A DNA stretch of 58,359 nt from Rhodothermales bacterium (GTDB lineage: Bacteria; Bacteroidota; Rhodothermia; Rhodothermales; Bin80). Position numbers and translations under genes: made by a program. Location of the stretch: positions 1 to 58,359 of the forward strand of contig JANQES010000145.1 of NCBI GenBank assembly GCA_028278205.1, read 5' to 3'. The notes beneath the pieces were generated by a model. It made no database searches and was not told the origin of the DNA. It saw only the letters and a program-made list of their open reading frames with translations. This document shows, piece by piece, positions 15,181-23,342 of the stretch; within the stretch, counting starts at the first letter, position 1; each line of letters opens with the position of its first letter.

Positions 15181-16174
15181 TCCGCCCTTCGAACAGATCT
15201 CTTCCCTGAACTAAAACCCGCATCTTGGCATCAGCGATGGAGCGTTGAAGCATCCAGAAGCCGCAATCCGGGTGGATGTAGTGGATGCGCTCGACGCCGA
15301 CGACGTTCGCCGCCGTCTCGATGCGACGGGCCACCTCGTCCGGGCTTTCGACGACGGTCGTTTTGATGTCGATCACGCCGATGCCCAGACCGATCTCCGG
15401 GCGCGCGTCGCGCAGGTATTGGACTTCGTCGTAGCCTCGGAAAGCAAATTCGAGCACCATATGATCGGTGTGGAGCCGGTTGATGTAACCGATGAGGGCC
15501 TGCCACGTGCCGCGCTGAATGGACTGCCCGCCGTAGTTGCCGAAGCACATATGCACCGCCGGGGTCTTCGGCACGGCGTCGAGCAAGACGTTGAGCGCGG
15601 CGGCAGCCCACTCGGCCTCATCGGGCGCACCGGTGATGTTGGCTTCGTCGAACTGCACCACGTCGGCGTCGATCTCGCGGACTTGCTCGGCCATGACCTC
15701 GGCCAGAGCATGCGCCAGCGCCGGACGATCCTGATAATGAGCATCGAGCAAGGTCTTGCTGAGCATGTGCGGGCCGGTGATGGTGAACTTCAGCGGCGCC
15801 GTCGTCAACCGCCGGACGCGCCGGTAATCGGCCACCAGATCGAGCGTGCCAGGGCCGACCGGCCCTTCGACGACCGCCGCCGGATGCTTCCGAAACCCCA
15901 TGCCCGCCTGCTGCTGAAACGCCCGCGCGTCGGCGCGGGTGACGCTGCTGCGTACGTTTTCCAGCGGGCGCACGAAATAGTCGATCATCCCGTTCGTCTC
16001 AGGATGATTGACGTCAAAACGATACAACTCCCCATCGGCGATGACGTCGAGGCCGGCTAACTCTTGCGTCTTCAGCACGACCGCCGTGGCATCGTGCAAT
16101 GCCTGCCGGCTCGGCGCCCGCACCAGCCAGTCGATCATCGGATAACTCCCAACGACGGTTGTTTTGATCGCCAT
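15173..16174 (-). CDS. Cobalamin-independent methionine synthase (MetE C-domain)-like protein
   Basis: 333 residues, the size of a single MetE catalytic barrel rather than the 750-residue two-domain enzyme. It starts TTVVGSYPMIDWL and has VIADGELYRFDVN, FTITGPHMLSKTL, VVQFDEANITGAPDEAEW and VHMCFGNYGG. The C-terminal HPDCGFWML contains the zinc-ligand Cys, and VHMCFGNY the His-x-Cys motif of this superfamily. Related short proteins are methyltransferases or core-MetE enzymes whose substrates vary. It sits between the dehydrogenase and heparinase-like genes in the carbohydrate block, so a demethylation step in sugar-ether catabolism is possible, but a role in methionine synthesis is equally open. 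Its stop is supplied by a repeat. Confidence 0.8.
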   Translation of the reverse strand: MAIKTTVVGSYPMIDWLVRAPSRQALHDATAVVLKTQELAGLDVIADGELYRFDVNHPETNGMIDYFVRPLENVRSSVTRADARAFQQQAGMGFRKHPAAVVEGPVGPGTLDLVADYRRVRRLTTAPLKFTITGPHMLSKTLLDAHYQDRPALAHALAEVMAEQVREIDADVVQFDEANITGAPDEAEWAAAALNVLLDAVPKTPAVHMCFGNYGGQSIQRGTWQALIGYINRLHTDHMVLEFAFRGYDEVQYLRDARPEIGLGIGVIDIKTTVVESPDEVARRIETAANVVGVERIHYIHPDCGFWMLQRSIADAKMRVLVQGRDLFEGRNS

Positions 16175-16210
16175 AATCGGTTCGGGTTAGTGTGTGAGAA
16201 AGCACAAAGA

Positions 16211-17254
16211 TCAAAATCCAAAAACCCGTTCCGGCGTTCCGTTTTCCGAAGAACGCTGGAGGGCCTCGACGACGGCGAGGGCTTGCAGGCCTGCCCATCC
16301 GTCGATGTCAGGCGGCGTTCGGTGGCGGACGGAAGCGGCAAAGGCATTGAGCATCAGCACCGAGCGTTCGAGGTCGTAGGCGCGGAAATCGCCCGTTTCT
16401 ACCGGACCTTCGCCCTCGCCGTCGGCGTCTCCGGCGGTCTGAAACCAGTACTGATGCGGCGTGCAGCGGAGCCATCCTTTCGTGCCTGCGATGCGATAGT
16501 TAAAGAAGCCCGGCGTGCAATAGTTGCTCACCAGCGTGCCCACCGGCCCCGTCGCCAGCCGGAGCGCCGCCGCGACGCTGTCGATGACACCGGGCGCCGT
16601 CGTCACAGACCGGGCGACGGCGTAGACTTCTTCGACGGCGCCCAGCAGATACTGCATCAGATCGATCCCGTGGATGCCCAGTTGCATCACCGGCAACAGC
16701 GGGCATTGATCGGGCTTCAACCGCCAGGAATCCAGCGGCATCCGGTTCATAGTGTCCGCCGAAAAATGGATGTCGAAGCTGATGATCTCGCCCAGACGCC
16801 CCTCCGCCATCGCGCGCCGTGCTGCCTGTGTCGAGCGTCCGAAGCGCATATTGAATCCGACCATGAGCATCCGCCCTGCTGCCCTGGCCGCTTCAATCAC
16901 CGCCAGCCCATCGGCCACCGTGTTGGCGATGGGCTTTTCGACGAAGACATCGAGCCCTGCCGCCACTGCCGCCTCCGCCTGAGGCCGGTGCAACGGATTG
17001 GGCGTCACCAACGCAACGGCTTCGAGATCATCTCGCTTCAACAGCGCCTCGTAAGACGCCGCCGCCTCGCACCCAAACCGTTTCACCGCCGCTGCTCTTT
17101 CGGACGCCACCGGATCACATACGGCCACAACTTCCACCCCGTCCGCCTCCGCTGCCGCGCGCTGAATGGTGCCGCCGTGGCCGCCTAAGCCTACGAGCGC
17201 CAGACGAACGGGGTGATTTTGGATTTTAGATTTTGGATTTTGGATTGGTCTCAT
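16211..17254 (-). CDS. Gfo/Idh/MocA-family NAD(P)-dependent sugar oxidoreductase
   Basis: About 347 residues. The Rossmann motif VRLALVGLGGHGGTIQRAA opens the protein, then VTPNPLHRPQAEAAVAAG and DVFVEKPIANTVADG with the Glu-Lys-Pro signature. A C-terminal alpha/beta domain follows, with QLGIHGIDLMQYLLG carrying the catalytic His-x-x-Asp. Members oxidise or epimerise sugars, inositols or amino-sugars. The only ATG (17254) sits in a heptad-repeat arm, so the first ten residues (RPIQNPKSKI) are repeat-encoded. The TGA stop and last residues FGF come from another partial arm at 16200-16222. It is part of the ABC-transporter block on the minus strand. Confidence 0.88.
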   Translation of the reverse strand: MRPIQNPKSKIQNHPVRLALVGLGGHGGTIQRAAAEADGVEVVAVCDPVASERAAAVKRFGCEAAASYEALLKRDDLEAVALVTPNPLHRPQAEAAVAAGLDVFVEKPIANTVADGLAVIEAARAAGRMLMVGFNMRFGRSTQAARRAMAEGRLGEIISFDIHFSADTMNRMPLDSWRLKPDQCPLLPVMQLGIHGIDLMQYLLGAVEEVYAVARSVTTAPGVIDSVAAALRLATGPVGTLVSNYCTPGFFNYRIAGTKGWLRCTPHQYWFQTAGDADGEGEGPVETGDFRAYDLERSVLMLNAFAASVRHRTPPDIDGWAGLQALAVVEALQRSSENGTPERVFGF

Positions 17255-17370
17255 TCGAGCCGGGTTGATCAATCGAAAAAGCCTCAGCGATGCCGACCGC
17301 TGCGACTTTTTCGGTTGTTGGATTCGGTGGAAGTAAACAATCCAAAATCCAAAATCTAAAATCCAAAATC
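17215..17370. repeat. Composite inverted heptad element, copy 3 (AAAATCC word)
   Basis: Arms 17215-17246 (ATTTTGG heptads) and 17340-17370 (AAAATCC heptads) flank the core AAAAAGCCTCAGCG...CCGCTGCGACTTTTT at about 17277-17313, which folds into an A/T-flanked hairpin. It opens with GGATTGGTCTCAT, the reverse complement of the end of copy 2, and its right flank (GTAAACAATCC) matches copy 5. It lies between the binding-protein and dehydrogenase genes. Confidence 0.88.
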
Positions 17371-17376
17371 CTCCCC

Positions 17377-18675
17377 CTACCGTTGGTTGCGAATCAACAA
17401 GGCGTCGATGTCGCGTTGCGCGCGGTCGAGCATTTCGCCAGCGTCGAGGTGGCCGTAGCAGAACCGTTCGACGTAGGCGCCCAGAATGTCGAGCGCGCGT
17501 CCGACACGCGGAAACGGCGGCGGGGCGGCAACCTCCTGGTCCAGAAACGTCTTGATGTACGGATCATCGGCATACTGCGCGGCCACCGAGCGCGTCACCG
17601 GCAGGATACCGCCGATGCCGACGTACCGGCTGTACATCTCATCCTGCATCAAAAACTGGATAAACCGCCACGCTGCCTCCTGATGCGGCGAATCTTTGCT
17701 GACCACCCACAAATACGGCCCGCCCGACGTGACCGAAGCCGTCTTGCCCGGCACCGGCGCCACCCCGAACTCCACGTCCGGATAATACTCCTCCATCCAG
17801 CGAATCACGTGCATCTCGCGCAGAAACATCGCCACGCGCTCCTGCCCGAATCCCTGCTGATCGCCCTCTAAACTGACGGAATCGATCTTTTTTTCGAAGA
17901 GAATGGTGCGGTAGAAACCGAGCGCGTCGCGCCCGGCCTGCGAGTTGAAGCGGGCTTCGGTGCCGTCGTCGCTGAAGGGCTGGCCGCCGGCGGAATAGAG
18001 AAACGTGAGCCATTTCTCCGCCGTCCCTGGCTTGAAGCCGGTTTTGCGTAGCGAGATTCCGGCGCGGGTGGGCGTGCCGTCGTCGCGGCGGAGCGTCAGC
18101 GTGTCGGCGAAGGCGATGAGTTCGTCCCAGGTGCGCGGTGGTTGTTCGGGGTCGAGGCCAGCGTCGCGAAACATTTTTTTGTTGTAATAAAGCACCGTCC
18201 ACGCCGCGTCGGCGGTCATGCCGTAGCAGGTGTCGTTGAAATAGGGCGCCTGGCGGACCATCTCGTTGAGGCTGTTGTCCTGCACCATCGCCTCGATGTA
18301 GGGCGGCGCCTCGGCCAGCAATCCCAGGTGCGCATACTCAGCCACGACGCTCTGGTTGGCGTGAAAAACATCGGGCGCCTTGCCGCTGCTAAACCGCAGC
18401 CGCAGTTTGATCTCGAAATCTTTGAGCGAAACACCCGGAAACTGCTCAATAATGATATCCACATCCGGATTAGCCGCTTCGAACAACCGCTCAGCCTCCT
18501 GATAATACGCCACCTGCCGCGTGCTGATCAGCAAGATCGACACGCGCACGAGGGTGCGACCGTCGGTGCTCGTGGCGTGCTGGTCGCCGCTGCAACCGGC
18601 GAGGAGGACGCACGTGAGGAGGGCGAGGAGCGAGGGGCGAAGGGTGAGGGGCGAGATGTGGGTTCGACGAGTCAT
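17377..18675 (-). CDS. ABC transporter sugar-binding lipoprotein (extracellular solute-binding family 1)
   Basis: 432 residues from ATG 18675. The leader runs MTRRTHISPLTLRPSLLALL and ends in the lipobox LLAGC. The mature protein has the family pattern: VSILLISTRQVAYYQEAERLF, APDVFHANQSVVAEYAHLGLL, YGMTADAAWTVLYYNKKMF, PPRTWDELIAFADTL, FSDDGTEARFNSQAGRDAL and the late SPHQEAAWRFIQFLM. It would capture a sugar or oligosaccharide and deliver it to the two permeases encoded upstream. No ATPase is encoded nearby; a shared MsmX/UgpC-type ATPase elsewhere would be needed. Its ATG overlaps the TGA of a truncated four-helix gene, and the leader is encoded by an inverted repeat arm. Confidence 0.9.
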   Translation of the reverse strand: MTRRTHISPLTLRPSLLALLTCVLLAGCSGDQHATSTDGRTLVRVSILLISTRQVAYYQEAERLFEAANPDVDIIIEQFPGVSLKDFEIKLRLRFSSGKAPDVFHANQSVVAEYAHLGLLAEAPPYIEAMVQDNSLNEMVRQAPYFNDTCYGMTADAAWTVLYYNKKMFRDAGLDPEQPPRTWDELIAFADTLTLRRDDGTPTRAGISLRKTGFKPGTAEKWLTFLYSAGGQPFSDDGTEARFNSQAGRDALGFYRTILFEKKIDSVSLEGDQQGFGQERVAMFLREMHVIRWMEEYYPDVEFGVAPVPGKTASVTSGGPYLWVVSKDSPHQEAAWRFIQFLMQDEMYSRYVGIGGILPVTRSVAAQYADDPYIKTFLDQEVAAPPPFPRVGRALDILGAYVERFCYGHLDAGEMLDRAQRDIDALLIRNQR

Positions 18676-19019
18676 GCTATCTCCGCTGCTTCCGTATCGG
18701 AATCGCTGAATTTGCTGACAAAATGATTCTGATAGCGACGCTTGCGCCATCCTTCCCCCATGTTCGTACACACAGAGCGTGAAGCACGGTGGATCTGATC
18801 AGTGAGCGAATACCGCTCCTCCGGCGGCCACGTCTTCGAAAGTTCAAAGATCCGCATCGCCGCCTTGAATGCGAGCTGATAAACCCGCAAATCCCTGTAG
18901 CTTTTTATCGCTTTCGACATCGCTCCCAGGATTTAGTTTTCGTTTTTCGCCCCTCCCCCTCGCCCTTCCCCCCTCGCCCTCCTCCCCTCACCCTTCCCCC
19001 TTCGCCCTTCATCCCAATC
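18611..19019. repeat. Composite element: inverted GGGCGAAGGG-type arrays bracketing a four-helix-bundle ORF
   Basis: One array (18943-19019 on the plus strand, CCCTCGCCC/CCCTTCGCCC words) precedes the minus-strand four-helix ORF. Its inverse (GAGGGCGAGGAGCGAGGGGC and more, 18611-18665) follows it. The outer array abuts the stop of the downstream permease frame; the inner one lies inside the binding-protein signal peptide. This looks like a small mobile unit: arm, cargo, inverted arm. Confidence 0.75.
18672..18920 (-). pseudogene. Truncated four-helix-bundle protein (23S rRNA intervening-sequence protein family)
   Basis: 82 codons: YRDLRVYQLAFKAAMRIFEL, then TWPPEERYSLTDQIHRASRS, VCTNMGEGWRKRRY and HFVSKFSDSDTEAAE. 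This is the family's helix 1-3 pattern (DLRVYQLAF, RYSLTDQIRRASRSV, NIGEGWRKR). Family members are about 115-130 residues; here the reading stops after EAAEIA, where ETQVWLDFA-type sequence normally follows, so the fourth helix is lost. The TGA overlaps the ATG of the binding-protein gene. Relatives occur within rRNA insertions, as orphan genes, and as the Avd protein of diversity-generating retroelements; no reverse transcriptase is nearby. It may still be translated ahead of the transporter gene. Confidence 0.8.
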
Positions 19020-19020
19020 C

Positions 19021-19881
19021 TCACCCTTTCAACCCCGTCATCGTAACGCCCCGGATGAACTGGCGTTGCATCACCAGGAAAAACAGAATGATCGGCGCGA
19101 CGGCCACCGTCGAGGCCGCCATCATCTTGACGTATTCCGGATTGTTGATGTCCGAAAAACTCAGAATGCCGACTTCGATGGGCTTGAGCGCCTCGGTGTT
19201 GAGCACGATCAGCGGCCACAAAAAATCGCTCCACGCCCACATGAACAGGAAGATGCTGTAAGCCGCCAGCGCAGGCCGGATCAGCGGGAGGATGACGCTG
19301 AAATACACCCGCACCGTCCCCGCACCGTCGATGCGCGCCGCCTCCAGCAGGTCGTCTGGGATGCTGAGGATGGTCTGGCGGAACAGGAAGATCCCGAACG
19401 GCTCCATCAGCCCGACGACCACCACCGCCCAGTACGTATCCACCCACCCGAAATCGACCATCATCTCGTAGAGCGTGAGCATCTTGATCTGGAACGGAAT
19501 CATCATCGTCACGATGATCGCGCCGAAGATCCAGTCGCGCCCCGGAAACTTGAGTTTGGCGAAGACGAACCCGGCCAGCGAGCAGAAGAACAGCCCCGGC
19601 AGCATCCGAAAAACGGTGTAAATGGCGCTGTTGAGATAATACAGATGCATCGGGCGTTCGGCGAAGACGTCCCGGTAATTATCCCACGTCAGCGGATCGG
19701 GCAGCAGGCTTTGGAGCACCGCGCCGAGGCGGCGGGGCGTGTCGAAAAACGCCTCGGCGTCGGCGGGGGTCTTGAGCGACGTCAGCACCATCCACACCAG
19801 CGGCCCGACCATCACGACGGCGCCGAGGATCAGCACGGCGTGGACGAGCGCGCGCGACGATATGGAGGCGTAGCGGTTCAT
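19021..19881 (-). CDS. Carbohydrate ABC transporter permease (MalG/UgpE-like)
   Basis: 286 residues with six predicted membrane helices. The EAA loop is EAARIDGAGTVRVYFSVILP, the binding-protein-dependent permease signature that contacts the ATPase. It begins with the cytoplasmic MNRYASISSRALVHAVLILG and ends FIRGVTMTGLKG, both typical of the MalG branch. The longest open frame is far longer (to 20598) but its N-terminal half is antisense-like low-complexity sequence; ATG 19881 overlaps the stop of the upstream permease by four bases (ATGA), which fixes the start. It pairs with the MalF-like permease and the lipoprotein binding protein. Confidence 0.93.
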   Translation of the reverse strand: MNRYASISSRALVHAVLILGAVVMVGPLVWMVLTSLKTPADAEAFFDTPRRLGAVLQSLLPDPLTWDNYRDVFAERPMHLYYLNSAIYTVFRMLPGLFFCSLAGFVFAKLKFPGRDWIFGAIIVTMMIPFQIKMLTLYEMMVDFGWVDTYWAVVVVGLMEPFGIFLFRQTILSIPDDLLEAARIDGAGTVRVYFSVILPLIRPALAAYSIFLFMWAWSDFLWPLIVLNTEALKPIEVGILSFSDINNPEYVKMMAASTVAVAPIILFFLVMQRQFIRGVTMTGLKG

Positions 19882-20771
19882 CCGTCGTCCCTCCCCAGCC
19901 GCATCTGCCCGTACGTCATCACCGCCACGATGATCAGCAAGATGACGGCGGCGGCGGAGGCATAGCCCATCTCGTCGTACTGAATACCCTGCTCGTAGAT
20001 GTGGTAGACGATGGTCCGCGAGGCGTTGATCGGGCCGCCCTGTGTCATCGCCAGCACAATCGTGAAGACCTGGAACGAGCGGATGACCGCCGTGATGCAC
20101 ACCAAAAGCACTATCGGCCGCAACTGCGGCAGGGTGATGTAGCGGAAGTCCTGCCACGGCGAGGCCCCGTCCAGGCTCGACGCCTCGTAATAATCCGACG
20201 GGATGGCCTGCAAGGCGGCGGCGAAGAGGATCAGGTCGAAGCCCAGGTATTTCCAGATCGTCAGGGCGATGAGCGAGGGCAGGGCCAGCGCCTCGCTCAA
20301 GAGCCAGGCTTGCGGCTCCAGCCCCACGACCGTCAGCACAAAGTTGAGCAGGCCGTTCGAAGCGTAGAGCCAGCGGAAGATCATCGACGTCGCCAGCATC
20401 GAGGTGACGACGGGGATGAAGTAGAGCGTCCGGTAGAGCTTCGCCCAGCGGCCCGTCTTCTCGACCAGCACCGCCCCCCCCAACGCCAACGCCACGCCGA
20501 CGACCACGGCGGCAGCCACAAACACGAGGGTGTTGCCCAACGCCGACAGAAACAGCGGGTCTTGAAACTGCCGGGCATAATTTTCCAGCCCGATCCACGG
20601 CGTCTGCCGCCGCAACAGCCCGTACTCGAAGAAGCTGATGGCGACGCTCTTGAGGATCGGGTAATACTGGAAAATCAGAAAAAACGCCAGCACCGGCAGG
20701 AGGAGCAGGTAGGCCGAGCGGGTGTCTCTGCCCCGCGCCTGTGGCTTCAACCGAAGACTCCGTGCCGGCAT
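19878..20771 (-). CDS. Carbohydrate ABC transporter permease (MalF/UgpA-like)
   Basis: 297 residues. MPARSLRLKPQARGRDTRSA leads into a first helix (YLLLLPVLAFFLIFQYYPI), and the conserved IGLENYARQFQDPLFLSALG typifies MalF/UgpA permeases. The EAA loop is EASSLDGASPWQDFRYITLP. The MTQGGPINASRTIVYHIYEQG stretch near the C terminus is also characteristic. The longest frame extends to 20942 across a heptad element (FWILDFGFWI is repeat translation), so ATG 20771 just inside the gene is preferred. It is first in the transporter operon and divergent from the 761-residue hydrolase-like gene. Confidence 0.92.
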   Translation of the reverse strand: MPARSLRLKPQARGRDTRSAYLLLLPVLAFFLIFQYYPILKSVAISFFEYGLLRRQTPWIGLENYARQFQDPLFLSALGNTLVFVAAAVVVGVALALGGAVLVEKTGRWAKLYRTLYFIPVVTSMLATSMIFRWLYASNGLLNFVLTVVGLEPQAWLLSEALALPSLIALTIWKYLGFDLILFAAALQAIPSDYYEASSLDGASPWQDFRYITLPQLRPIVLLVCITAVIRSFQVFTIVLAMTQGGPINASRTIVYHIYEQGIQYDEMGYASAAAVILLIIVAVMTYGQMRLGRDDG

Positions 20772-20776
20772 TGGCG

Positions 20777-20924
20777 ATTCTGGTTTTTGGATTTTTCGAT
20801 TTTGGATTGATCTAATCCAAAGTAAATTGCCACGAAGAAAAAGCGTCCCCAGCCTTCTCGGCATCAGCTTTTTTCGCTGTGGCAATCTACTAATCCAAAA
20901 TCCAAAATCTAAAATCCAAAATCC
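20777..20924. repeat. Composite inverted heptad element, copy 4, in a divergent promoter region
   Basis: The left arm (GATTCTGG...ATTTTGGATTGA, 20777-20810) faces AAAATCC heptads at 20893-20924. The interior holds ATTGCCACGAAGAAAAAGCG paired with GCTTTTTTCGCTGTGGCAAT, a long hairpin. It fills almost all of the 162 bases between the divergent permease and hydrolase genes, so their promoters must lie in or beside it. Confidence 0.83.
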
Positions 20925-20933
20925 CACCCCATC

Positions 20934-23219
20934 ATGCCTCATTCCTTAAAAACCATCAAAACCATCTGTTTTCCCACAAACGGCCATCCTGTCGAGCAGA
21001 CGGCTGCCGAAGCCTTGTGCCGTCTGCTGGCCTTGCCCGCGCCCGAAGCGGCGTCGGAGCCGGGGCCGGGGGTTCATGTTGGGCTGGCAGACGGCCCGTG
21101 GCGGCTCGGCCCGCCGGAGAGGCCGGAGGGACCGAGGCCGTGGATGTGGATCCGCCTGACGCCCGGCGGCGAGGGCGAGCTGACAGCGTCGGAGCCGGCC
21201 CTGCTCTACGCCCTCGTCCACTGGCTCGTCGATGGGTTGACGGAGGAGCAAACCGCCGCGCTGCCGGAGGGGCTGTTGCTCGAAGCGGCTTTTTCCTGGC
21301 AACGTCCGCTCTTCGACACGGTGCTGACGCAAACAGCCCGCTCCGTCCGTGATTTCGATCCGGAGACGCACGTCGAACATCTGGCGCGGTGCGGGTTCAC
21401 CCACCTCGAAGTCAACGGCCTGGCGACGAATACGCCGTACGAAGAAAGCGTCCCCGGCGAGTTTTACGCGCCGTTTTATACCTACTGCCCCGGCCTGGGC
21501 CACTTCGTAGACAGCCGCCTGACGCGCGGGTTGTATCCGGCGGATTACCTGGAAACCAATTTGCGGCGGCTCAAACACCTCGCAGCCCTGGGCCGGCGTT
21601 ACGGCCTGAAACCCGGCCTGCTCTGCTTCGAGCCGCGCACCCTGCCAGAACGGTTCTTCCAACGCTATCCGACGTTACGCGGCGCCCGCGTCGATCATCC
21701 GTTCCGTTCGCGCCTGCCGCGCTACACGCTGGCGCAGGACCACCCCGTCGCGCGCGAACACTACGCCGCGTTGATGCGCAATTTGATGAACGAGGTGCCG
21801 GACCTGGCTTACCTCTCGGTCTGGACCAACGACAGCGGCGCGGGCTTCGAGCACACGGCCTCACTCTACGTGGGGCGCAACGGCGGGCCGTACCTCATCC
21901 GCGAATGGCGCAGCCACGAAAAGATCGCCGAGGAAGCAGGGCGGAGCGCCTTGTGCTGGCTTCGGCTGATGCGGGAATCCGCTGCCGAGATCAACCCGGA
22001 TTTTGAGGTGCTGCTGCGCATCGAGCCGTTCAAAGTCGAGCACGACACCATCATGGCGGGGCTGGGCGGCGGCGTATCGATTGAGGCGCCGTCGCTCCTG
22101 GTGCGCGGTTACGAACTGCCCTATCAGCATCCGAAATACGAAGAACAAACCAGCATCGCCGGCAGCATCTTCCACGTGTCGATGGATGCGGCGGAATCGG
22201 AGAAACTCCAGGCGTGCCGCGCGCAAGGCGTCGAGCCGAAGCTCTCGTTCTCGGCAGGATCGAGCTTCAACATGGAGCCGCTGCTGGGCCTCCCCTTTCC
22301 CCGGATGCTGCATCAAAAGCTGACGGCGTTGCGGGCGATGGATGCGCGGTGCGTCAGCGCTTTCGGCGGGCTGTTGCACACGGCCAAGACGCCCTTCTGG
22401 CCCAACCCCGAAGTCATCCGCGCCTTCCAACTCGACCCGGCGCTCGCTATCGACGAGGTGCTGCGCCGGCTGGCAGTGCGATGGGCGGGGCCGGATTTTG
22501 CGGAAGCGTTGGTGGATCTGTGGGATCGGATCGAAGAGGCTGTTTCCTATGTGCCGGTGGTGCCGCTTTACGGCCATTTCGGCTTCGTCTGGCTGCGGAC
22601 CTGGGTGCGCCCGCTGATTCCGAATCTGGAGACACCCCTGAAAAAAGAGCGCCACTATTACGAGCGCTACATGGTCAGCACGGCCAACAACCCCAACATC
22701 AACGACCTGGGCAAAGATGTGCTTTTCGAGTTGATCACGAAAGAATCGGGCCGGCGCATGGCCGATCAGTTCGACGCCAATGTGATGCCGCGCCTGGCGC
22801 CGGCGCTGGCCGAAGCCCGTCGCCTCGCCGCCGAAGCGCCGGAGCCCGCCCGCGCCGTGTTCGTCGACCTGCGCGACCGCATCCGCGCCCTCCTGTGCTG
22901 GACCATGACGCAGCGCAACACCTGCGCCTGGGTCGCCGGGGTCTATGGCTACATGGACGCCGAAACCGACGAGGAGAAAGCCGCCTGCTACGTCTACCTG
23001 CAGAAAATGATCGACCGGGACTGGGCCAACACGCGCATGCTGCTCGACCTCTGGGAAACCGCAGAAACCGAAGTCATCCTGATCTCCGAAACCGGCGAAA
23101 CCCCCTTTATCTACGGCGATAACTTCGGCGACCTCCTCCGCAAAAAAATCGAACTTACACAGGAATACCGCGAAGCCGAGCCCTTCATCGACCGGGAGAT
23201 TATCTGGCGGCTGGAATGA
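20934..23219 (+). CDS. Large cytoplasmic protein with probable TIM-barrel hydrolase fold, unknown family
   Basis: 761 residues, no signal peptide. After an N-terminal alpha/beta domain (about 1-130) similar in layout to the front domains of glycoside hydrolases, barrel-like strands follow: ARCGFTHLEVNGLAT, YGLKPGLLCFEPRTLP, VPDLAYLSVWTNDSGAGFEH, NPDFEVLLRIEPFKVEHDTI and GVEPKLSFSAGSSFNMEPL. The WTNDSGAGFE and LRIEPF segments offer candidate acid residues at strand ends. The C-terminal 250 residues are helical. The layout recalls alpha-glucuronidase or hexosaminidase-type enzymes, but I recognise no family. Divergence from a sugar ABC operon suggests action on the imported sugar inside the cell. 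Confidence 0.75.
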   Translation: MPHSLKTIKTICFPTNGHPVEQTAAEALCRLLALPAPEAASEPGPGVHVGLADGPWRLGPPERPEGPRPWMWIRLTPGGEGELTASEPALLYALVHWLVDGLTEEQTAALPEGLLLEAAFSWQRPLFDTVLTQTARSVRDFDPETHVEHLARCGFTHLEVNGLATNTPYEESVPGEFYAPFYTYCPGLGHFVDSRLTRGLYPADYLETNLRRLKHLAALGRRYGLKPGLLCFEPRTLPERFFQRYPTLRGARVDHPFRSRLPRYTLAQDHPVAREHYAALMRNLMNEVPDLAYLSVWTNDSGAGFEHTASLYVGRNGGPYLIREWRSHEKIAEEAGRSALCWLRLMRESAAEINPDFEVLLRIEPFKVEHDTIMAGLGGGVSIEAPSLLVRGYELPYQHPKYEEQTSIAGSIFHVSMDAAESEKLQACRAQGVEPKLSFSAGSSFNMEPLLGLPFPRMLHQKLTALRAMDARCVSAFGGLLHTAKTPFWPNPEVIRAFQLDPALAIDEVLRRLAVRWAGPDFAEALVDLWDRIEEAVSYVPVVPLYGHFGFVWLRTWVRPLIPNLETPLKKERHYYERYMVSTANNPNINDLGKDVLFELITKESGRRMADQFDANVMPRLAPALAEARRLAAEAPEPARAVFVDLRDRIRALLCWTMTQRNTCAWVAGVYGYMDAETDEEKAACYVYLQKMIDRDWANTRMLLDLWETAETEVILISETGETPFIYGDNFGDLLRKKIELTQEYREAEPFIDREIIWRLE

Positions 23220-23220
23220 G

Positions 23221-23281
23221 GGTCATGAGTCATGGGTTCTTTGTGAGACACTCATGACCCATGACCAATGACCCATGACCG
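23221..23281. repeat. Inverted CATGACC heptad array
   Basis: GGGTCATGAGTCATGGG (23220-23236) faces CTCATGACCCATGACCAATG (23252-23271) and a further CCCATGACC. It follows the stop of the 761-residue gene directly and ends 60 bases before the convergent dioxygenase stop. Confidence 0.85.
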
Positions 23282-23342
23282 ATGCCATCGCCGAAACGAA
23301 GCGAAAACACCTGAAAACGCCACCCAACGTCCTCCCCACCCC

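Noticed and set aside
18672..18920. Diversity-generating retroelement (four-helix Avd protein)
   Set aside because: No reverse transcriptase, template/variable repeat pair or C-type-lectin target gene nearby, and the ORF is truncated.
19882..20598. Long N-terminal extension of the MalG-like permease
   Set aside because: The extension is the upstream permease read out of frame; the ATGA overlap fixes the true start.
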